Positions 26,859 through 35,612 of a DNA stretch of 45,874 bases are shown in pieces. The stretch comes from an uncultured Prevotella sp. (GTDB taxonomy: Bacteria; Bacteroidota; Bacteroidia; Bacteroidales; Bacteroidaceae), in NCBI GenBank assembly GCA_934219025.1, contig CAKQDG010000009.1, forward strand, positions 1 to 45,874, read 5' to 3'. Below the pieces are notes generated by a model. That model made no database searches and had not been told where the DNA came from. It worked only from the letters and a program-made list of their open reading frames with translations. How positions within the stretch are numbered: the stretch's first letter is position 1; every line of letters starts with the position of its first letter. Position numbers and translations under genes: made by a program.

Positions 26859-27773
26859 TTATTTTTTGTGCGACAGGCATGCCAGTGCCAAACTATTGAA
26901 TTTCGACTCGCCACTGTCGGCTCTTGACGCCACAACGATAGGGGCTGTGGTGCCATAAAGCATACCGGCTGTTTGTGCGTTTGCAAAAAGGGTTATTGTC
27001 TTGTAGAACACGTTGCCGGCCTCGATATTCGGGAAAATAAGAGCATCGGCATTTCCTACAACTGGCGACGAAATGCCTTTTATCTCGCCGCTGTGCTTGT
27101 CGCAAGCGGTTTTCACGTCCATTGGTCCGTCTACTGCCACATTGCCGTATTTTCCGCAGGCAGCATCTTGCTTGAGCTTTTCGTAACTTAATGTGTGAGG
27201 AAATTTCTCGCTCACTTTTTCAGTGCAGTGTATCAGCGCGACGTGCGGACATTCTGTTCCTAGATTTCGGCACACGTCTGCCACATATCCCAGTATGGCG
27301 CAGAACTGTTCTTCTGTGGGTCGCGGAATCACGGCAGCATCCGAGAACACGAGCAATTTGCTGTATGCCGGAATCTGTGCCACGGTTACGTGGGTCATAA
27401 CTTTGCCCCGTTCGAGCAGTCCGTGCTCTTTGTTGAGCACGGCGCGCAACAGGTTGTCGGTGTTTATTGTGCCTTTCATCAATACTTCAGCCTTGCCTTC
27501 CCTTACTAGGCTTACGGCCATTGCTGCTGCAGCGTCGGGCGTTTCTGTTTCGGTCACGGTGATGTGTGAAGGGTATTTTTCCTTTAGCGTGTCGATGAAC
27601 GTTGCCCTTTTTCCTCCTGTAATGAGTTGGAAGTCGGCAATCTGCTCCTCAAGAGCCCTGTTTATCACATATTCTGTATGTGAATCGTCAGGACATACAA
27701 GTGCCACTTGCTTTCTCTCTCCCAGTGAGCGCAGATGGCTGATTATTGTATTGAAATTGTTAATTGTTCGCAT
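26859..27773 (-). CDS. ptb: Phosphate butyryltransferase-type enzyme
   Basis: Ptb transfers the acyl group of butyryl-CoA (or a related acyl-CoA) to phosphate, feeding Buk. The 304-residue protein belongs to the PTA/PTB fold: VLMKGTINTDNLLRAVLNKE in the first half and AVDGPMDVKTACDKH, PNIEAGNVFYKTI and APIVVASRADS in the second. The ATG at 27773 was chosen over an in-frame GTG at 27797 because it lies at a more normal distance from the promoter at 27815-27845 and yields the family length. It is first in the operon with buk. Confidence 0.93.
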   Translation of the reverse strand: MRTINNFNTIISHLRSLGERKQVALVCPDDSHTEYVINRALEEQIADFQLITGGKRATFIDTLKEKYPSHITVTETETPDAAAAMAVSLVREGKAEVLMKGTINTDNLLRAVLNKEHGLLERGKVMTHVTVAQIPAYSKLLVFSDAAVIPRPTEEQFCAILGYVADVCRNLGTECPHVALIHCTEKVSEKFPHTLSYEKLKQDAACGKYGNVAVDGPMDVKTACDKHSGEIKGISSPVVGNADALIFPNIEAGNVFYKTITLFANAQTAGMLYGTTAPIVVASRADSGESKFNSLALACLSHKK

Positions 27774-27814
27774 AAAAGTTATAATTTTTTTGCTCACTTT
27801 GTATGTTGCGTGTG

Positions 27815-27845
27815 CAAAAATACATATAACGCAGTTTTCTTCAAA
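27815..27845 (-). promoter_or_regulatory. Promoter of ptb-buk
   Basis: On the minus strand TTTG (27842-27845), 19 bases, then TATTTTTG (27815-27822) match the Bacteroidota consensus fully. Confidence 0.8.
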
Positions 27846-28117
27846 GAAAAATTACACAAAACTTCTGTTAATGTGCATACAAAGCGACTTATAGTAAATA
27901 AAAACAGAAATATAGAACATTGTTTGGTTGTGGCTTTTATGAAAAAACGGTTTCAATTTGTGAGCTAAAGCCCTTTTGAGACTTTTTTCATACATCAGTC
28001 TATTCTTTTTCTACTTTTATTTTGGATAAACTTTTCGATGTAGAGTGATATTGTAAGTTGGTATAAAACTATTGTATCGCTTTGAGTTTTTGTTAGCCAC
28101 CGAATGTCGTAATGCGC

Positions 28118-28250
28118 AGTACCAAAATCGTATTGCATGTTGGTACTGAGAGTTCAGCATAGCTGCACTCCAGGCAAAGCACAGCTTGACGAAGGGTAAA
28201 GCATTGCTTTGCTTATTTAAAGCAGCGCTTTGCTTTCCAGAAGTTACGCT
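28118..28250. repeat. Inverted and palindromic repeats in the ptb/thrA intergenic region
   Basis: AGTACCAA (28118-28125) pairs with TTGGTACT (28141-28148). Close by, AAAGCATTGCTTT (about 28198-28210) and AAAGCAGCGCTTT (about 28220-28232) are successive palindromes, with a partial AAAGCACAGCTT before them at 28177-28188. The core AAAGCATTGCTT is shared with 11873-11884. The other parts of the 693-base gap (27846-28117 and 28251-28447) are AT-rich with no recognisable gene. Confidence 0.6.
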
Positions 28251-28447
28251 TGATTGTTGTGAAAGTTGTCTTGGTATAATATTACGTCTTTCTTTTTGTC
28301 AAGTTTTTGGACTTAATACCTATTTTTATTTATAAATACATCTTTTAGATAAGTGATATGTTGTTTGCATAGTCGCAAAATATAAGTAAAATATGTGTTA
28401 TTATTGCTTTTTGTTATAAAAATGTTGTGTAGGTACACAATAATTAC

Positions 28448-28455
28448 TATTTTTG
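28448..28455 (+). promoter_or_regulatory. Putative -7 element of the thr operon
   Basis: TATTTTTG matches TAnnTTTG. A TTG at about 20 bases upstream (near 28424-28427) can serve as -33. The leader to thrA is only about 75 bases and has no terminator, so no leu-like attenuator is present. Confidence 0.6.
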
Positions 28456-28538
28456 CAATTCATAACGAAATAAATGTTGTGGCAAGCATATTTGTCGCGA
28501 GTTTACGTAAAAGTTGAAACAACCGTAATTTGAAATAT

Positions 28539-30968
28539 ATGAAGGTATTGAAATTTGGAGGAACCTCGGTAGGTTCCGTAGACAGTATCAAGAGCTTGAA
28601 GAAAATCGTTGAGAGCCAGAGCGAACCCCTCATCGTGGTGGTAAGCGCACTTGGCGGAATCACCGATAAGCTCATCGCCACGTCTAAGCTGGCAGTATGC
28701 GGCGACAAGTCGTATAAAGCAGAGTTTGAGGAAATGATGAAGCGCCATCACGACATGATTGATGCTATCATTGACGACAGTGAGAAACGAGGCAATCTTA
28801 CAAGAGTGGTAGACAACCTGTTTGAAGAATTACGGTCGATTTATTACGGAGTGTATCTTATCCACGACTTGAGCCCCAAGATTCAGGCGGCCATCGTGAG
28901 CTATGGCGAGAGGCTCAGCAGCCACATCGTTGCTACGCTCATAGATGACGCCAAGCGTTATAATTCGCGCGATTTCATAAAGACCGTGAACAAGCACGGC
29001 AAGAATGTGCTCGACAGCGAACTGACCGTAAAGCTCGTGAAGGAAACTTTCAGCGACAGAACAAAGACGGCCGTTGTGCCCGGATTTATCAGCACCGACA
29101 GAGATACTGGCGAGATAACAAATCTGGGTAGGGGCGGAAGCGACTACACGGCGTCTATCATTGCCGCCGCGCTTGATGCCGACTCGCTTGAGATATGGAC
29201 CGATGTGGACGGATTTATGACAGCCGACCCGAAGGTGATCCATTCAGCCTATACGATAAGCGAATTGAGCTATGTAGAGGCAATGGAGCTGTGCAACTTC
29301 GGGGCAAAGGTGGTTTACCCGCCTACGATATATCCCGTATGCGTGAAGAATATACCAATCAAGGTGAAAAACACCTTTAATCCCGAAAACCCCGGCACGA
29401 CGATAAAAAGCCACGTGGAGGGCGACATAAAGCCAATCAAGGGAATTTCGAGTATCAAGGGCACCACGCTTATCACCGTAACGGGATTGTCTATGGTGGG
29501 AGTGATAGGCGTGAACCGCCGAATATTCACGGCACTTGCCGACAACGGCATTTCGGTGTTCATGGTGTCGCAGGCATCATCAGAAAACTCCACATCCATC
29601 GGTGTGCAGGACGTTGATGCAGAAGACGCGGTGAATGTGCTGAACAGAGAGTTTGCCAAGGAGATAGAAACCGGGGCCATGTTCCCGATGCACGCCGAGA
29701 GCGGACTTGCCACCATTGCCATCGTTGGCGAGAACATGAAACACACGCCTGGTATTGCCGGAAAACTCTTCGGTACATTGGGACGAAGCGGAATCAGCGT
29801 GATAGCCTGTGCACAGGGAGCTTCAGAAACAAACATCTCGTTTGTTGTGCATACAAAGTATCTGAGAAAAGCGCTCAATGTGCTTCACGATTCATTCTTC
29901 CTGAGCGAATACAAGGTGCTGAACCTTTTTGTGTGTGGAATAGGAACAGTGGGAGGAAATCTCATACAGCAGATAAAGTCGCAATATTCGGAGCTGATGG
30001 AGAAGCAGAGGCTCAAGCTGAATGTAGTGGGCATCGCGTCGAGCCACAATGCCATCTTCGACCGCAACGGCATCGACCTTGAAAATTACAGGCAGTTGCT
30101 GAAAGATTCGGAGCCAAGCGACACAACGCGGCTGAAAAAGGAGATAATCGGTATGAATATCTTCAACAGCGTGTTTGTGGACTGCACGGCAAGCAGCGAT
30201 GTGGCAGAACTGTATCAGGACTTCCTTGACCACAATATATCGGTGGTGGCAGCCAACAAAGTGGCGGCATCGGGCGACTACGACAGTTACCGCAAGCTAA
30301 AAGACACGGCACTGAAGCGTGGCGTGAAATTCCTTTATGAAACAAACGTTGGTGCAGGACTACCTATTCTCGGAACGATAAAAGACCTGTGTAACTCTGG
30401 CGACAAAATACTCAAGATAGAAGCCGTGTTGAGTGGAACGCTCAACTTTATCTTCAATGAAATATCTGCCGATGTGCCATTCTCCGAAACTGTGCGCAGA
30501 GCCAAGGAGCAAGGATACAGCGAGCCGGATCCGCGTATCGACCTGAGCGGAAAAGACGTGATAAGAAAACTCGTGATCCTGACACGCGAGGCTGGATACA
30601 AAGTGGAGCAGGACGATGTGGAGAAACACTTGTTCATACCCAACGAGTTCTTCCAAGGCTCGATGGACGAGTTCTGGCAGAATCTGCCAAAACTTGACAG
30701 CGGTTTCGAGGAAAAGCGCAAGGTGCTCGAAAAGGAAAGCAAGCGCTGGCGCTTTGTGGCAAAGATGGAACACGGAAAGACAAGCGTGTCGCTCGAAGCC
30801 GTAGGACCGCATCATCCATTCTATATGCTCGAGGGGTCAAACAATATCGTGCTTCTCACCACCGAGCGCTACCGCGAATATCCTATGCAAATCCAGGGAT
30901 ATGGAGCCGGAGCCGGAGTTACGGCAGCCGGAGTGTTTGCAAACATTATGTCGATTGCAAATATCTAA
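28539..30968 (+). CDS. thrA: Bifunctional aspartokinase / homoserine dehydrogenase
   Basis: ThrA catalyses the first and third steps from aspartate to homoserine. The 809-residue fusion has an aspartokinase domain (about 1-290; MKVLKFGGTSVGSVDSI, then GRGGSDYTASIIAAALDA and EIWTDVDGFMTADP), two ACT regulatory units (about 300-460; VTGLSMVGVIGVNRRIFTAL and IAIVGENMKHTPGIAGKLF) and a homoserine dehydrogenase domain (about 465-809) with NAD(P)-binding LFVCGIGTVGGNL, NKVAASGDY and YETNVGAGLPI. Feedback by threonine through ACT is expected. The ATG at 28539 is preferred to a TTG at 28530. A short ORF (28474-28533) ends 5 bases before it. apgM-like and thrC genes follow, so the transcript covers threonine synthesis. 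Confidence 0.97.
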   Translation: MKVLKFGGTSVGSVDSIKSLKKIVESQSEPLIVVVSALGGITDKLIATSKLAVCGDKSYKAEFEEMMKRHHDMIDAIIDDSEKRGNLTRVVDNLFEELRSIYYGVYLIHDLSPKIQAAIVSYGERLSSHIVATLIDDAKRYNSRDFIKTVNKHGKNVLDSELTVKLVKETFSDRTKTAVVPGFISTDRDTGEITNLGRGGSDYTASIIAAALDADSLEIWTDVDGFMTADPKVIHSAYTISELSYVEAMELCNFGAKVVYPPTIYPVCVKNIPIKVKNTFNPENPGTTIKSHVEGDIKPIKGISSIKGTTLITVTGLSMVGVIGVNRRIFTALADNGISVFMVSQASSENSTSIGVQDVDAEDAVNVLNREFAKEIETGAMFPMHAESGLATIAIVGENMKHTPGIAGKLFGTLGRSGISVIACAQGASETNISFVVHTKYLRKALNVLHDSFFLSEYKVLNLFVCGIGTVGGNLIQQIKSQYSELMEKQRLKLNVVGIASSHNAIFDRNGIDLENYRQLLKDSEPSDTTRLKKEIIGMNIFNSVFVDCTASSDVAELYQDFLDHNISVVAANKVAASGDYDSYRKLKDTALKRGVKFLYETNVGAGLPILGTIKDLCNSGDKILKIEAVLSGTLNFIFNEISADVPFSETVRRAKEQGYSEPDPRIDLSGKDVIRKLVILTREAGYKVEQDDVEKHLFIPNEFFQGSMDEFWQNLPKLDSGFEEKRKVLEKESKRWRFVAKMEHGKTSVSLEAVGPHHPFYMLEGSNNIVLLTTERYREYPMQIQGYGAGAGVTAAGVFANIMSIANI

Positions 30969-31004
30969 AACATTGTAGATAAACCATTTAAAACAATACG
31001 CAAT

Positions 31005-32291
31005 ATGAAACATATAATAATATTGGGAGATGGTATGGCTGACCATAAAGTGGAAAGACTCGGCGGAAAAACCCTGTTGCAGTATGCCGATACACCATAT
31101 ATGGATATGCTGGCACGAAAGGGTAGGTGCGGCAGATTGATAACCGTGCCCGACGGATTTCATCCAGGCAGTGAGGTGGCAAACAGCTCAATATTGGGAT
31201 ACGACCAAAACAAAGTGTATGAGGGCAGAGGACCGCTCGAAGCTGCAAGCATAGGATACGACCTGCAGCCGGGCGACCTTGCGATGCGCTGCAATATAAT
31301 ATGTCTGGAAGACGGAAAAATTAAAAACCACCACGGAGGCCACCTTACGACAGAGGATGGCGACGTGCTGATAAAATGGCTTGACGAAAAACTTGGAAAC
31401 GAAAATATAAAGTTTATTACAGGAATACAATACAGGCACTTGCTTATAATCAAAGGCGGAAACAAGCATGTGGACTGTGCACCGCCACACGACCATCCAA
31501 ACGAGGAATGGAACGGACTGCTTGTGCGACCCGAAGAAAACTATGATTTCGCCCAAGATGCTGACGGACAATATTATATTGACGCCGACGGGAAAAAGAA
31601 AAAACGAATGTCGCCAGAGGAAACAGCCAGCTTGCTGAACAAGCTAATCATTGAGTCTCAGCAACTGCTTGCCTGTCATCCTCTGAACAAGGAGCGCAGC
31701 AGTAGGGGAGCAGACACGGCAAATTCAATATGGCCGTGGGGAGGCGGATACCGACCATCGATGAAGACCATTCCGGAAATGTTTCCGCAGGTAAAGCGCG
31801 GAGCCGTAATCTCGGCAGTAGACCTGATAAGGGGAATAGGACATTATGCCGGACTGAGAAACATTGTGGTGGAAGGGGCAACCGGACTTGCCGATACTAA
31901 TTATGAAGGCAAGGCACAGGCTGCAATAGATGCCTTGCGCACAGACGATTTCGTTTTTCTGCACGTTGAGGCAAGTGATGAGGCCGGACACGACGGCGAC
32001 CTCGAACTGAAACTCAAAACGATAGAAAACCTCGACCACAGACTTGTTGAGCCAATTTACAACGAACTGAAAACATGGGACGAACCCGTGTGCATTGCCG
32101 TGATGCCCGACCATCCCACACCGGTGGAAATCCGCACCCACGTGAAGGAACCGGTGCCGTTCATTATCTATTACCCGGGAATCGAACCGGATAACGTGGA
32201 GGTGTATGACGAACAGAGCTGCGTGGCAGGAGGTTACGGACTGCTCAGACTGCAACAGTTTATGGAAACATTTATGAAAATAGACAAATAG
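31005..32291 (+). CDS. ApgM-like alkaline-phosphatase-superfamily protein, proposed homoserine kinase
   Basis: The 428-residue protein resembles cofactor-independent phosphoglycerate mutases of the archaeal (ApgM) type. Seen: metal-site Asp in IILGDGMADHK, the nucleophile region ANSSILGYD with S61/S62, EGRGPLEAAS, and the metal motifs HVEASDEAGHDGD and MPDHPTPVEIRTH. The gene is bracketed by thrA (36 bases away) and thrC (7 bases away), exactly where thrB belongs, and no GHMP homoserine kinase is present in the window. TIGR02535 describes such proteins as proposed homoserine kinases on the strength of this context. I infer that it phosphorylates homoserine, since thrC needs O-phosphohomoserine; a glycolytic mutase role cannot be excluded from sequence. 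Confidence 0.85.
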   Translation: MKHIIILGDGMADHKVERLGGKTLLQYADTPYMDMLARKGRCGRLITVPDGFHPGSEVANSSILGYDQNKVYEGRGPLEAASIGYDLQPGDLAMRCNIICLEDGKIKNHHGGHLTTEDGDVLIKWLDEKLGNENIKFITGIQYRHLLIIKGGNKHVDCAPPHDHPNEEWNGLLVRPEENYDFAQDADGQYYIDADGKKKKRMSPEETASLLNKLIIESQQLLACHPLNKERSSRGADTANSIWPWGGGYRPSMKTIPEMFPQVKRGAVISAVDLIRGIGHYAGLRNIVVEGATGLADTNYEGKAQAAIDALRTDDFVFLHVEASDEAGHDGDLELKLKTIENLDHRLVEPIYNELKTWDEPVCIAVMPDHPTPVEIRTHVKEPVPFIIYYPGIEPDNVEVYDEQSCVAGGYGLLRLQQFMETFMKIDK

Positions 32292-32298
32292 ACAAGAC

Positions 32299-33600
32299 AT
32301 GAAATATTATAGCACAAACAAAAAAGCACCTGTAGCCTCCCTGCACGAGGCTGTGGTAAAAGGACTTGCCGCTGACAGCGGACTATATATGCCGGAATAT
32401 CTTTATAAACTGCCACAGACATTTTTCGACAATATCCAGAATATGCCATTCAACGAAATAGCAAAAATCGTGGCAGCGGCATTCTTCTCGGAAGATGTGG
32501 AAAAAGATGCGCTCGACGCTATAGTTGACGATACTCTGCAGTTTGACTGCCCGGTGGCAAAGGTAACTGACAATATCTACAGTCTTGAACTTTTCCACGG
32601 ACCAACACTTGCCTTCAAGGATGTTGGCGGAAGATTCATGGCTCGTCTGCTACAGTATTTCATACGCAAAGAAGGCAAGGAAGAAGTAAACGTGCTCGTG
32701 GCTACAAGTGGCGACACCGGGTCGGCAGTGGCAAACGGATTCCTTGGAGTGGAAGGAATACACGTGTATGTGCTCTACCCGAAGGGAAAAGTGAGCAAGA
32801 TACAGGAAAGCCAGTTCACTACACTTGGCAAGAACATCACGGCAATAGAAGTAGACGGAGTGTTCGACGATTGCCAGGCACTTGTGAAGAAAGCCTTTAT
32901 GGACAAAGAGCTTACCGCTCACATGAAGCTCACGTCGGCAAATTCCATCAATGTGGCCCGTTTTCTGCCGCAGTCTTTCTATTACTTCAATGCCTATGCG
33001 CGGATGAAGGAGATGAACAAAGCCGACGAACTGGTAGTGTGTGTGCCGAGCGGAAATTTTGGAAACATCACAGCCGGACTCTTTGCCCGTGAGATGGGCT
33101 TGCCTATAAAGCGCTTCATCGCTGCAAACAATGCAAACGACGTGTTCTACAAATATTTGCAGAGCGGCAATTATCAGCCAATGGCAAGCGTGCAGACGAT
33201 AGCAAATGCAATGGATGTGGGCAATCCAAGCAATTTCGCACGTGTGCTTGACATGTTTGATGCTGACGTGGAGAAAATCCGCAGTGTCGTAAGCGGTGCA
33301 ACATTCTCTGACTGTGAGATACGCGAAGTCATGAAAGAATGTTACAACCAGAACGGATACATTCTCGACCCTCACGGAGCTTGCGGATACCGTGCGCTGA
33401 AAGAAAATCTTGCTGAAGGCGAGACGGGAGTATTCCTGGAAACCGCACATCCGGCTAAGTTTAAGGAAACCGTGGAACAGGCTATAGGGGCAGAAGTGAA
33501 AATACCGGAACGGCTTGCAGCCTTTATGAAAGGCGAAAAGCAAAGTATAGAAATGCCTGCCGACTTTGTTGCTTTCAAAAATTATCTGATGAGCAAATAA
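32299..33600 (+). CDS. thrC: Threonine synthase
   Basis: ThrC converts O-phosphohomoserine to threonine with PLP. The 433-residue protein shows MKYYSTNKKAPVASLHEAV at the N-terminus, the cofactor Lys K107 in FHGPTLAFKDVGGRFMAR, the SGDTGSAVANGF phosphate loop, PSGNFGNITAG and DPHGACGYRAL, fitting the enteric/fungal-type subfamily. It begins 7 bases after the apgM-like gene and ends the thr operon. The gap to the HtrA gene (33601-33877) holds that gene's promoter. Confidence 0.97.
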   Translation: MKYYSTNKKAPVASLHEAVVKGLAADSGLYMPEYLYKLPQTFFDNIQNMPFNEIAKIVAAAFFSEDVEKDALDAIVDDTLQFDCPVAKVTDNIYSLELFHGPTLAFKDVGGRFMARLLQYFIRKEGKEEVNVLVATSGDTGSAVANGFLGVEGIHVYVLYPKGKVSKIQESQFTTLGKNITAIEVDGVFDDCQALVKKAFMDKELTAHMKLTSANSINVARFLPQSFYYFNAYARMKEMNKADELVVCVPSGNFGNITAGLFAREMGLPIKRFIAANNANDVFYKYLQSGNYQPMASVQTIANAMDVGNPSNFARVLDMFDADVEKIRSVVSGATFSDCEIREVMKECYNQNGYILDPHGACGYRALKENLAEGETGVFLETAHPAKFKETVEQAIGAEVKIPERLAAFMKGEKQSIEMPADFVAFKNYLMSK

Positions 33601-33765
33601 CACATGTTTATGTTTGTAGCCCTCTATACGGACGTGAAAAATATGTCGGTTAAACAAAAGTAAAAAAGTATATCCGACTAGCTAAGAGCCGTTAATGCTT
33701 GCCGAATGAGTGTTAAAAGAGAAGAAATCTTACTGACAAAATGGCGGTTTAACATTCTTTGCGTC

Positions 33766-33773
33766 TATATTTG
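33766..33773 (+). promoter_or_regulatory. Putative -7 element for the HtrA protease gene
   Basis: TATATTTG matches TAnnTTTG and lies 104 bases before the ATG. The -33 element is poor. An envelope-stress sigma site could exist but was not recognised. Confidence 0.5.
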
Positions 33774-33877
33774 CATCCGTAAAAACGATGACGGGTAGTT
33801 GGATTTTTTTTATACAATCCCACTGGGTCGTATCGTTGGCAAAAGAATAGAAAATACAAACATAAAGATATACAAAA

Positions 33878-35332
33878 ATGAGAAATTTTTCAAACAAAAT
33901 GGCAACGGCTTTGGCTGCAATGACACTGACCGTTGCCACACCAATGTTCACGGTGGCAAGCAATGCCGCCGTTCCAAGTCAGCCAGTTGATTTGACCTAC
34001 GCTGCAGAAAAGGCTCTTCCTTCAGTGGTGCACATAAAATTCCTTCAGAACAGCAAAATCCAGACTGTTGATGTACAGTCGGATCCATTTGGCGACTTTT
34101 TCGACCCGTTCGGATTCTTCGGAAATCCTAACAGTGGAAACGGAGGAACACAAAAAAGAAAAGTGCAGACCCCAAAGAAAGAGGGAGCTGGTTCGGGAGT
34201 CATAATTTCTACCGACGGATATATTGTAACAAACAACCACGTTGTTGAAGGGGCGGACGAGCTTACCGTAACCCTTAATGACAACAAAGAATATTCGGCA
34301 CGCATAATCGGTACGGATAAAACCACCGATTTGGCTCTTATAAAAATCAGTGCAACAAATCTTCCAGCTTTGCCTATCGGCGACAGCGACAAGCTGAAAG
34401 TGGGAGAGTGGGTACTTGCCGTGGGAAACCCCTTCAACCTCAACTCTACGGTTACAGCCGGAATCGTAAGTGCAAAGGCTCGTTCGCTTGGAGCCAACGG
34501 CATTGAGTCGTTTATACAGACAGATGCGGCAATCAATGCAGGAAACTCCGGCGGTGCACTGGTAAACACTCGTGGTGAACTCGTTGGCATAAACGCCATG
34601 CTTTATTCACAAACCGGTAGCTATAGCGGTTATGGTTTCGCTATTCCTACAACCATTATGAACAAGGTTGTTGCCGACTTGAAAAAATACGGAGTGGTAC
34701 AGCGCGGATTGCTCGGAATACAGGGCATAAACGTGAACAACTACTTTGACCAGCAGAAGGAACAAGGCAAGGATATTGACCTCGGTACAATGGAAGGTAT
34801 CTATGTGGCTAAAGTGGAAGATGGTGGTTCGGCTGCCGAAGCTGGCCTCAAAGAAGGTGATGTGATTACGGCAATAGACGGAAAGAAAGTCGTGAAAATG
34901 AGCGAACTTCAAGAATACCTCGTTAATAAGAGACCGGGCGACAAGGTGACAGTAACTTATCTTCGCAAGAAGGCAAAGAAGACTGCTACTATAACCTTGA
35001 AAAACGAACAGGGAAATACTAACATTGTGAAGGATGCCGACCTTGATGTACTTGGCGGAACATTCAGACCGGTAACGGAACAGGAGAAGAAAGACTTGAA
35101 CATTTCATACGGACTCGTCGTTACGAAAGTAACAAACGGAGCAATGAAAGATGCCGCAGTCTACAAAGGCTTTATCATTCAGCAGGCCAACGATGCGCCA
35201 ATGAAGACCGTAAATGATTTGCAGAAAGCCGTGAAAGATGCTTCGACAAGCAAAGATCCTGTACTTTACATCAAGGGTATTTCGCCGACAGGAAAGAAGG
35301 CATACTTTGCTGTAATGATTGATAAACAGTAA
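33878..35332 (+). CDS. Periplasmic serine protease, DegP/HtrA type
   Basis: HtrA proteins degrade or refold damaged periplasmic proteins. The 484-residue precursor has a signal peptide cleaved after about residue 30 (VASNAA). The trypsin-like domain carries the triad H121 (TNNHVVEG), D151 (TTDLALIK) and S224 (NAGNSGGAL). Two PDZ domains follow at about 265-365 (with GLKEGDVITAIDGKKV) and about 385-480 (YGLVVTKVTNGAMKDAAV). The LA-loop segment (residues 68-100; DPFGDFFDPFGFFGNP) is glycine- and phenylalanine-rich, as in many Bacteroidota homologues. A strong terminator follows at 35377. Confidence 0.96.
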   Translation: MRNFSNKMATALAAMTLTVATPMFTVASNAAVPSQPVDLTYAAEKALPSVVHIKFLQNSKIQTVDVQSDPFGDFFDPFGFFGNPNSGNGGTQKRKVQTPKKEGAGSGVIISTDGYIVTNNHVVEGADELTVTLNDNKEYSARIIGTDKTTDLALIKISATNLPALPIGDSDKLKVGEWVLAVGNPFNLNSTVTAGIVSAKARSLGANGIESFIQTDAAINAGNSGGALVNTRGELVGINAMLYSQTGSYSGYGFAIPTTIMNKVVADLKKYGVVQRGLLGIQGINVNNYFDQQKEQGKDIDLGTMEGIYVAKVEDGGSAAEAGLKEGDVITAIDGKKVVKMSELQEYLVNKRPGDKVTVTYLRKKAKKTATITLKNEQGNTNIVKDADLDVLGGTFRPVTEQEKKDLNISYGLVVTKVTNGAMKDAAVYKGFIIQQANDAPMKTVNDLQKAVKDASTSKDPVLYIKGISPTGKKAYFAVMIDKQ

Positions 35333-35376
35333 GCTTTAGGCTAACATAAGGCATTATTTGCCAAAACAAACAAAAG

Positions 35377-35420
35377 GTCTTGTTCCAACTTTGCATATGC
35401 AAAAGGAACAAGACTTTTTT
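35377..35420 (+). terminator. Intrinsic terminator after the HtrA gene
   Basis: GTCTTGTTCC (35377-35386) and GGAACAAGAC (35405-35414) pair perfectly, followed by six T (35415-35420). The loop itself holds a TTTGCATATGCAAA palindrome. Confidence 0.85.
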
Positions 35421-35503
35421 GTTATTATATGAAAAAGTACACAATTTTATTCCATCTGAAACAAATTATATGGTTTTTAATTGCAAGAAACAATTATTTT
35501 ATG

Positions 35504-35511
35504 TAGATTTG
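35504..35511 (+). promoter_or_regulatory. Putative -7 element of the sigma factor gene
   Basis: TAGATTTG matches TAnnTTTG with a TTG about 20 bases upstream. It lies 102 bases before the rpoD ATG. Confidence 0.6.
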
Positions 35512-35612
35512 CAATCGGTATAATATGTGTTTGAAGTAACAAGACTTTTCGTCGTGGTGCGCAAATACTTTTTTACCCATGACATGACGAAACCACTTAA
35601 ACTTTATTTTCT

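Noticed and set aside
28456..28538. Threonine attenuator like that of the leu operon
   Set aside because: No terminator hairpin with a T tract and no Thr/Ile codon run exist in the short leader.
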